Below are positions 57,546 through 64,000 of a DNA stretch of 64,000 nucleotides, one piece after another. Origin of the DNA: Reticulitermes speratus (taxonomy: Eukaryota > Arthropoda > Insecta > Blattodea > Rhinotermitidae); contig JAJKFL010000003.1 in the NCBI GenBank assembly GCA_021186555.1, positions 44,102,408-44,166,407 on the forward strand. The letters run 5' to 3'. Made by a program: the position numbers and the translations under genes. Position 1 is the stretch's first letter, and each line of letters opens with the position of its first letter. The notes beneath the pieces are model-generated. The model did no database searches and had not been told where the DNA came from. It saw nothing but the letters and a program-made list of their open reading frames with translations.

Positions 57546-58145
57546 GCAGCGTCTGCATCGGTAAAGGCGTCGTTTATCCTATGTTCGCATTCTTCGACTC
57601 CTTCTGCGCATGGGCTTCTTCACAAATCTGGTCATTTGCATGTTGTCTACGTATAGCTGTGATACTTTGTCTTTCTTACTTAATATAGGTTTTAGTAAAG
57701 ATTAGGTGGGGCAAGGTAAGGTTACGTGACGTAAGGTTAAGTTATATGTTCGGCTGTTTGTCACAAAATTGATAAGGATAAACTGACGACGCTATGGGTT
57801 GGATTGGATTCCTTTAGGAGTTCTTGTGTCCTACATGTATGCGCTGCCGATAGCCTCAACCTTGTCCTAACATAACAAACGCCGGCGTTGGCGTTAGTGT
57901 CAATTTTCTTATTTCTTGGTTTCTGGTCCTTCACTGTATTCTGAAAGATATTCGACGAAGTACTCTCTGGTACCGAAACGTCTGCGTCGGAAATAGTGTC
58001 GTTTCTGCCGACGCTCCCACTTCTGGGTCATCTTGCGCATGCGCTTCTTCATGAAGCTGCTCAGTCTCGTATGTTGCGCAAGTACGGGTTAGTTGGCACA
58101 GATTTTGGCAGGAATTAGGTTGGGTTAGGTTAAGGTATATAATGT
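57546..58145. repeat. Pair of diverged direct repeats
   Basis: 57546-57730 and 57966-58145 share block order: CGTCTGC(A/G)TCGG, then GTGTCGTTT/GCGTCGTTT, then TGCGCATG(C)G(C)GCTTCTTCA, then a TTAG(G)TGGG/GGTTGGGTTAGG G-rich end. Direct orientation, about 235 bp apart. The origin is unknown. Confidence 0.6.
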
Positions 58146-59010
58146 TATTATTAGATACTTTAAATAAGACAGTTCTATCGAGCTCTACATGTCGCAGACG
58201 CATGCCCTTCCACAATTATTTCTTCATAACATAGTACACGAGCAGAGTGACAATTTCGTAAATGCGTCGTTTGGAGTCTCAGCGTAAATTTTCAGTTCTC
58301 TTTGGCTTTTCTGCCCACTCGACCGCAACGCTCGTGCATTCGTGTGGACAGAGTATCTGGAGAACGTGTACCTTCACAGGCTCAACAAAACCTAAGCGGT
58401 CTCTCCAAAATACGCAAGAAGTTCCGAGCAGAACTCAAACGCCTACTGTCCGACTGCATAAATTTCTAGTTCTACACATCTAGGTATTGTAATTGTTTGC
58501 TTTTGTTTCTATGAATAACTTAGTACGTAACTACGATTCTGATATACTATCCACGTTTCGCTTCGTCGCCATGTTTATTAACAACATCAAACATATAATG
58601 TGTAGATACGTTTAATGACCTACACCCGTACGACATTTCGCATGCCTAACCACATTCGGTCATCAGTTTCCGCCTTCAGACCGTAAGTTCAACAAATTTT
58701 TCGTACTGCCGCTAACTTTATACTTTACACTCTACAAGAACATAGCCTTAACAAAAGTTGCATATTCCTCTTAAGTATATTACCACACACCATTTCGGGC
58801 ATAAAAGAGCGGCCTCGTAAGATCAGTTGTGCACTGTCATTATTACTGACTGCAGAAAATCGTAAGTAGGGCGTTGGGGTATCCTCCCATGGCACAGTAT
58901 GCGTACAAAATTTATTTAAACTCGGTCAAGTGATTCAAAATTGAAATTGAGGCCATCCAGGCTGCATGTTGAGCTTAACAGCCTTCTTTACTTCCTTTTT
59001 AGGAACGAAA

Positions 59011-59170
59011 GTAGGCTATAAATAACTCGAGATCTGCGCTCTAACCTCAATCACTGGATTGAGGTTAGCTCTATCTAAGGGACCAACAGAGTAGGTGTCT
59101 CCCCTCCCCGTTCACCTGAGGACGGAAGCAGATCCAGCTTCCGAAACGTAGTGTTATCGAGTTATTTTAG
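59011..59170. repeat. Fold-back with an inner perfect hairpin
   Basis: The outer arms TATAAATAACTCGAGAT and GTTATCGAGTTATTTTAG enclose TAACCTCAAT/ATTGAGGTTA, a perfect 10-bp stem with a 6-bp loop (about 59042-59067), and ACCTGAGGACGGAAGCAG..CTTCCGAAACGTAG, the fold-back core. Confidence 0.65.
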
Positions 59171-59570
59171 ATTTCCGGACGAAGGACAAAGTTCAAAACC
59201 CCATTAGTTCTCATTATTAACATTAGTCTAGCGGTCAGGAGTAAAAGCATAAAAAAAAACTTTAATTGCCTAGATAACGATAAAACATAAGGAAAGGGTG
59301 TACTGTAAATAAAATGAGCTTGAAGTTTCTATACGCCGCTTGTTCGAAACATTTACGCTCCGATAAATATCAGCGGGTTAGATACATTTGCGATAGGATT
59401 CTCGAAATGTTATGTGCAGACAGACATAAAAGGTGCACAACATATGTGCATTTTTAGTTTCGATGCGCACATGTCAACAAAAACCAAAAGCACGCGTCCC
59501 CAAAAACTTACAGGCACATTTATCATAAAATGTTAAAAAAACAGGATAGCCAATGTACGTATAACATTAT

Positions 59571-59912
59571 GGCGCGTACGCGTGACCACTGTTGCAACAG
59601 AAACGCAACGAGTTCTGTGTGTATTGTGGAGCTACATGTCACTTTAAGAAATATGGAAATACTGCCTGTTGCACAAAAATTCTTTTACGATGAATTTACG
59701 TCGCCGGCAACAATAAAACTTATACAGGTCTTCATATAAAGTACCCTTGTCCCACTTTAACCAAATTTGGAGTTTCTCGACAGATTTTCATACAAGCCCT
59801 CAGTATAAAATTTCACGAAAATCCGTCCAGTGGGAGCCGCACTCATACACACGGACGGACAGACGGACATGACGAAGCTAATAGGCGCTTTTCGCGATAT
59901 TTCGAACGCGCC
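59571..59912 (+). repeat. Unclassified repeat family A, short form
   Basis: 342 bp: GGCGCGTACGCGTGACCACT, CAACAGAAACGCAACGAG, AAAATCCGTCCAGTGGGAGC, GACGGACAGACGGACATGAC, closing TTCGAACGCGCCTAAAAAT. Lacks the internal segment of the long form, carrying GAATTTACGTCGCCGGCAAC instead. Confidence 0.88.
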
Positions 59913-60079
59913 TAAAAATGTCAAAAGCGCTCTGCAATGGTGATCTGAAGCTACATAATTGGCTATGGATACTGTTACAGCCCTGCCACCGTCAAGTCTG
60001 GATCTTCGAGATCCGACGTTCTCTTCGGCGGTGCTGCTGTAGGACCGAGTCTTCTTGAATGTGTACGCCGTGTCGCTTG

Positions 60080-60245
60080 GTAAACAGTTACCGACGCATC
60101 GAAGGATCATCGTGCATGTATCTTCAGAAGAAGACTCCTCTTGGACTGCGTTTCACAGTCACTGGCTCTTCCATCTTCAGAGAAGAACTACTCCGACGAG
60201 AGGCAGCCGGTCACTGTGAACCGTTGACTACTTACCAGACTATAT
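60080..60245. repeat. Degenerate fold-back-like segment
   Basis: GGTAAACAGTTACCGACGCA near 60080 and its loose mirror CACTGTGAACCGTTGACTAC..TTACCAG near 60210-60235, with CATCTTCAGA motifs between. Symmetry is weak. Confidence 0.4.
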
Positions 60246-60319
60246 GACGTCACGTTCCTCATACGAGAATCTCAAGTTCCATACTCCAATTTTTGTTTTT
60301 ATTTCCCCTTCAGTCCATC

Positions 60320-60620
60320 CGATTAACTAACTCCATGGAGCAAATTGCTTCTTGAGAAGATATTCCTCACCTAGTCAAGAAATTCCCCACGTTTTATGGA
60401 ACCCGAAGGTTCATTACCGTGTTCACAAGACACCGCCACTTCTTCCTGTCCTAAGCCACATCCACAGATTCCACGCCAACATCGTATTTCTTGAAGATTC
60501 ATTTTAATATTATCCTCCCATCGACGCTACGCCTTCAAAGTCGTCTCTTTCTCTCAGGTTTCCCCGCCAAAACCCTGTATCCACCACTCCTCTCCCCCAT
60601 TCGTGCCTAATTCGTCTAAT
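60320..60620 (-). mobile_element. LINE group A 3' end including ORF2 remnant
   Basis: On the minus strand GAGGATAATATTAAAATGAA encodes the DNIKM-type motif of LINE ORF2 ends, followed by AGTGGCGGTGTCTTGTGAAC, GGTAATGAACCTTCGGGTTC and CTCCATGGAGTTAGTTAAT. It matches the tail at 6980-7144 and extends it upstream by about 100 bp. Confidence 0.8.
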
Positions 60621-60689
60621 TAGTACTTAGAAATTATGTCATGGTCATGGTTAATTGCTTTTACCTCGATCTCGATCACTCACAATCAC

Positions 60690-60985
60690 CCCTTCGAAAG
60701 TCACGATCTACTTCGTACTAGAAAAGTTCCGTGTTCAAATTCCGGTTCCGCAGCCGGCTATCCTCACTCGGATGTCCTGCAGTTTTCCTCAGTCCCTTCA
60801 GACAAATTCCGAGATAGAGGATCCCTTCAAATTAGGCCACTACACCGTCCCAGTTAGTGACGTCATCAAATACACCAAAAGAGAAGTCAGCACTGTTCTA
60901 TATCTCTGTCATCCGTCGCTGCCAAAGAACTAATGCAGTTAATACAGTAACAGACGGTCGTTAAATCAACAAAGACGGCATGTCA
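60690..60985 (+). mobile_element. SINE family 4 copy
   Basis: CCGTGTTCAAATTCCGGTTC (B-box-like), CAGTTTTCCTCAGTCCCTTC, ACAAATTCCGAGATAG, TTAGGCCACTACACCGTC and the tail GGTCGTTAAATCAACAAAG. Confidence 0.72.
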
Positions 60986-61362
60986 GACAAAGTCGTGTAC
61001 GTGTTAATACGGACAGCGTCAGTGCAGTGTCACGCACTGCAGCGATTCCTGCACCGAGATGCTGTTGTCAAGATACATTTCCAGCAACAAACCATGTTCC
61101 GTCCAAGCAAAGGAAGATGAGGAAAATTCAATCGATCTGTCGATTTCACGCTGTCGACTATGAGTCTTCTTTTCCGCCACGCCCACATGCTGGCGGACTC
61201 CACCAATCATCGTTGCATGTAAGTGGCCGGACACTTTCACAACCTTGACCCAGTTCTCGCCCGGTGGTGTCTCCCCAGCACGGCAAACAACATTGCCTAG
61301 CGCAATGTAATGTAGTTAACGCCACTTTGCACCCAGTAAAATATGGCAAACCCACATTTAGG

Positions 61363-61562
61363 AAGCGCAGGTTCGAATCCTGCCGGGGGCATGGATGTCC
61401 GTCTCTTGTCAGTGTTGTGTGTTGTCAGGTAGAGGTCTCTGCGAAGGGCTGATCTCTCGTCTGGAGGAGTCCTACCGAGCGTGGTGTGTCTGAGTGTGAT
61501 CTCGAAACCTAAACACTGAGGAGGCCTAGTCCCACTAGGGCTGTCGAGCCATGAAAAAAAAA
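61363..61562 (+). mobile_element. SINE family 2, 5'-truncated
   Basis: Starts just before the B box (CAGGTTCGAATCCTGCCGGG) and continues GCATGGATGTCCGTCTCTTG, GGAGTCCTACCGAGCGTGG and GGGCTGTCGAGCCATGAAAA with an A9 tail. Confidence 0.85.
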
Positions 61563-61669
61563 TAATGGTAATATGTATGAATTTATGCGAAAGATGCCCA
61601 CTTCAAATCTCGGTTGTAGATGTCCAACCTGACATTTTCGTGGTTTCGTATGTTTATTTGATGATAATG

Positions 61670-62030
61670 CCAAAGCGTACGCGTAACCATTGTTGCAATG
61701 GAAACGCAACAACACATTCCGTGTGTACTGCTGAATTACATGTCACTGTCAACAATACAAAAATACTGAGTGTTCCACGAAGATGCTTTTATGGCGAATT
61801 TATGTCGCCGGCAACAACAGAAGGTATTTAAGGTCTTCATGCGAAGTGCCCGGTATTTTTGTTCGACTTTAACCAAATGGGGAGTTTCTCGACAGATCTT
61901 CATAAAAGTCTCTTAATATAAAATTTCACGGAAATGCGTCCAGAGGGAGGCGCGCTGATACATGTGGACAGACAGGCAGAAAAAATATGACGAAGCTAAT
62001 AGGTGCTTTTTGCGACTATGCGAACATACC
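61670..62030 (+). repeat. Unclassified repeat family A, short form
   Basis: CAAAGCGTACGCGTAACCAT, GCAATGGAAACGCAACAACA, TTTCACGGAAATGCGTCCAG, TGACGAAGCTAATAGGTGCT, ending GCGAACATACCTAAAAAC. Same internal layout as the copy at 59571. Confidence 0.82.
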
Positions 62031-62189
62031 TAAAAACTTCAACATATCGCCCCACAGTCAAGATCCTGCAAGTTCTCATCCATTCAAACCGCGGCACTAG
62101 GCAAACACCTACTTCTCGTGGGCAGAGTCCTTGAGAAGTTGACGCTATCGGATCAGGAAATCCCTGGGCTTTTATGTAACTCAATGGTT

Positions 62190-62420
62190 CACTGTCACGT
62201 TCAACAGAACCAGCCACTGCACGCTTCTCGTCGCCACACTGTATCTGTTCTAAGAAATATTTTAATATTATCCTTACATCTACGCCTACAATAATGGGCC
62301 TCTCTTTTAAGGTTTTCCGACTTAAATGTTGCACACAGTTCTCACTTTGCACACGGGACCCACCCATCTCACGCGCCTTGACTTAATAATCCTGATAATA
62401 TCGTTAAAAGTACAAATACA
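62190..62420 (-). mobile_element. LINE group A ORF2 fragment
   Basis: Minus-strand TAAGGATAATATTAAAATAT followed by TCTTAGAACAGATACAGTG corresponds to the ORF2 end seen at 60480-60520. It is strongly decayed and lacks the tail motif. Confidence 0.5.
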
Positions 62421-62644
62421 TAAACTCCTCATTACGTAGTATCCTTAGTCCTCCTATTACCTCAACTCTCTTAGGTCCAAATACTCTTCCGGCAATCTTT
62501 TCAGTTGCTAAGAAATCACAAAGAATCACCCGAACGCCGAGCTCGTTTCTGCCATTAGTCTGTAACGGTCAGGAATTGTCTGCCTCCGCCCAACCAGTAA
62601 GCTTGAGGTGCACCTTTGTCAACGCCCGCGAGGCCTATTCAATA

Positions 62645-63242
62645 CACAGGGTGATTCAGAAGGAAAGGTCAACATTCTGGTGGATGATACTATTGGTCAT
62701 TGTGAGATCGGTCACTGTCTGGAAAGAAGTTCGTATAAACATGTGTCTAATTCTCAACGGCTAGCGATGTAGAGCTATTTGAATCTACAAATACAAAAGC
62801 ATTGTGAATGGTAATAAATAAAAAGAAATTACTGTTAATTTTAATTTTATGTTTAAATGACAAATCTGTTACACAGAAATGACAAATTTGTTACAGTTCA
62901 TAATAAATGCTCGAAATTTCCACCGTCAACCTTAATGCATTTTGCAACTCGCGTGTGAAGATCGCGTGTTGTTGGTCTGACTTAATCTTCACGCTTCTTT
63001 ACGCGGGCAGCAGCATCAAAAATGCGAGCGAACAATCCGTCTCGTGTATCCACCCTCTTTTGTAAACTTCGCTCTTCATGCAACCCCACAAACAAAAATC
63101 TAACGGAGTTTGGCCTGCAGATTCAGACGGCTCTATCTCGGTAACCATTCAGAATTAGGCAATGCTCATATAACATTTTTTTCGCTATGATCGTTACTGT
63201 CACCTCCCAAAATATTGACCCTTCCTCCTGAATCAACTTGCA
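62645..63242 (-). mobile_element. Internally deleted Tc1-like element
   Basis: The left end CACAGGGTGATTCAGAAGGA..AAGGTCAACATTCTGGTGG after TA (62643-62644) pairs with the right end CAAAATATTGACCCTTCCTC then CTGAATCA. Between them, on the minus strand, only a C-terminal transposase piece survives (ARVAKCIKVDGGNFEHLL, about 62957-62904), preceded by SLQKRVDTRDGLFARIFDAA-like sequence. The catalytic core is absent. The right terminus is decayed, so its boundary is approximate. Confidence 0.75.
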
Positions 63243-64000
63243 TTCGCAGCTGCTCTACATACCTGCAGGTTAACTCTGTCCGCGACCTAAACACGTGCTA
63301 TAACGTAGGCCTACTGACAAAGAATCAGTTAAATAAAGAAAACACATTGCGATTAAAAATTATGCAGCATCGTGTCCGAACCGCCTTGCATTGGATCCAA
63401 TGATCGGGAATCCAGAATCTACTTTTTCCTGTTTCTATAAAACTCACTGGATGCAGAGTTGTCACGACAAGTCTCCGCACAGTATACGCATAAGCACAGC
63501 TACGTACAACATTGTGTTTATACACACAACGGGAAAAGTGTGTCTGACTAGGTCTGCTTTCGGCAACACGTTCTTAAGAAAATATTTAGGCAAAGATATA
63601 ATAATTCAATTCAATTCAATTCAATAGGTGTAGGCTCAACAGCAAAGTGCCAATTTTAAAGCCAGCACAAGAAAATAAATACACAAAAACACAACACTAA
63701 AAAAACAAAATCAACAAATATAACAACAGTATGAAAACGGCAATATAAACGAAGTACTGGGACAAAACCCCTAAACCCTGAAAAACATACATAAGTTGTT
63801 TATAAAATGACACAAATTAGTGTAAAGTCTGTTTTAATGAAGTTATGGGTTTCCTAAAGATGTCGCCATCTTTGCACACCAAGTTAGCAGCCGAAATGTA
63901 TCTAGCAGACGGAGAGTTTTTACAAGTGACAGAAAACAGGGGAGTACCTGAAATTACAAGGACGAAATCGAATACCAGTAATATCAAAAAGAGAAGGGCA
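63243..64000. other. No recognised feature, TTCAA microsatellite
   Basis: A short TTCAA repeat lies at about 63606-63626, followed by an A-rich stretch. Nothing else recognised up to the window edge. Confidence 0.45.

Overview
The window looks like nuclear DNA from an insect with a large, transposon-rich genome. It has spliced exons of a conserved animal gene, many tRNA-derived SINEs, Tc1/mariner, Tigger and hAT transposons, LINE tails and fold-back palindromes, and no operons or long host ORFs. The peptides read through the commonest SINE (beginning MAQAVSRRPL) and the LINE tails resemble ones I remember from cockroach and termite predicted proteins, Periplaneta in particular. That assignment is from memory, not a search.

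Positions 1-8,900 hold the only host gene I can establish. Five consecutive minus-strand exons (8872-8784, 7982-7713, 5685-5439, 4584-4443, 3012-2757) join with matching codon phases and GT/AG junctions. They encode the middle of an encore / R3HDM-family RNA-binding protein, including the R3H domain and the start of the SUZ region. The 5' end lies to the right and the 3' end beyond the left edge. A Tigger transposon fills 1-1045. The introns carry a dead mariner, a fold-back element and a hAT element that itself contains a LINE tail.

Positions 8,900-64,000 contain no other host gene I can prove, apart from a broken MADF-BESS-like gene at 32,426-33,043. The region may be a very long 5' intron of the encore homologue, or intergenic DNA. 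It holds six tRNA-derived SINE families, several copies with exact target-site duplications (12702-12988, 17814-18072, 20280-20651, 31070-31330, 36259-36531, 52092-52385). It also holds a nearly whole DD41D mariner (47667-48987), several internally deleted or head-to-head mariner remnants, hAT-type MITEs, LINE 3' ends, five minisatellites, and an unclassified repeat family in seven copies (for example 45538-46024, 51337-51813, 54577-55054, 59571-59912).

The least explained structure is a set of about ten fold-back palindromes. They share a short core (GTTTCGGC or CGACGTTTCG beside CCATCATCAG or CCATCTTCAG). The cleanest has two 163-bp arms differing at two positions around a 16-bp spacer (22892-23233). 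Nested insertions give a relative order: hAT elements older than a LINE tail and a SINE at some sites, and a SINE older than a hAT at another. I saw no retrovirus, LTR element, Polinton, CRISPR array, true tRNA gene or rRNA.
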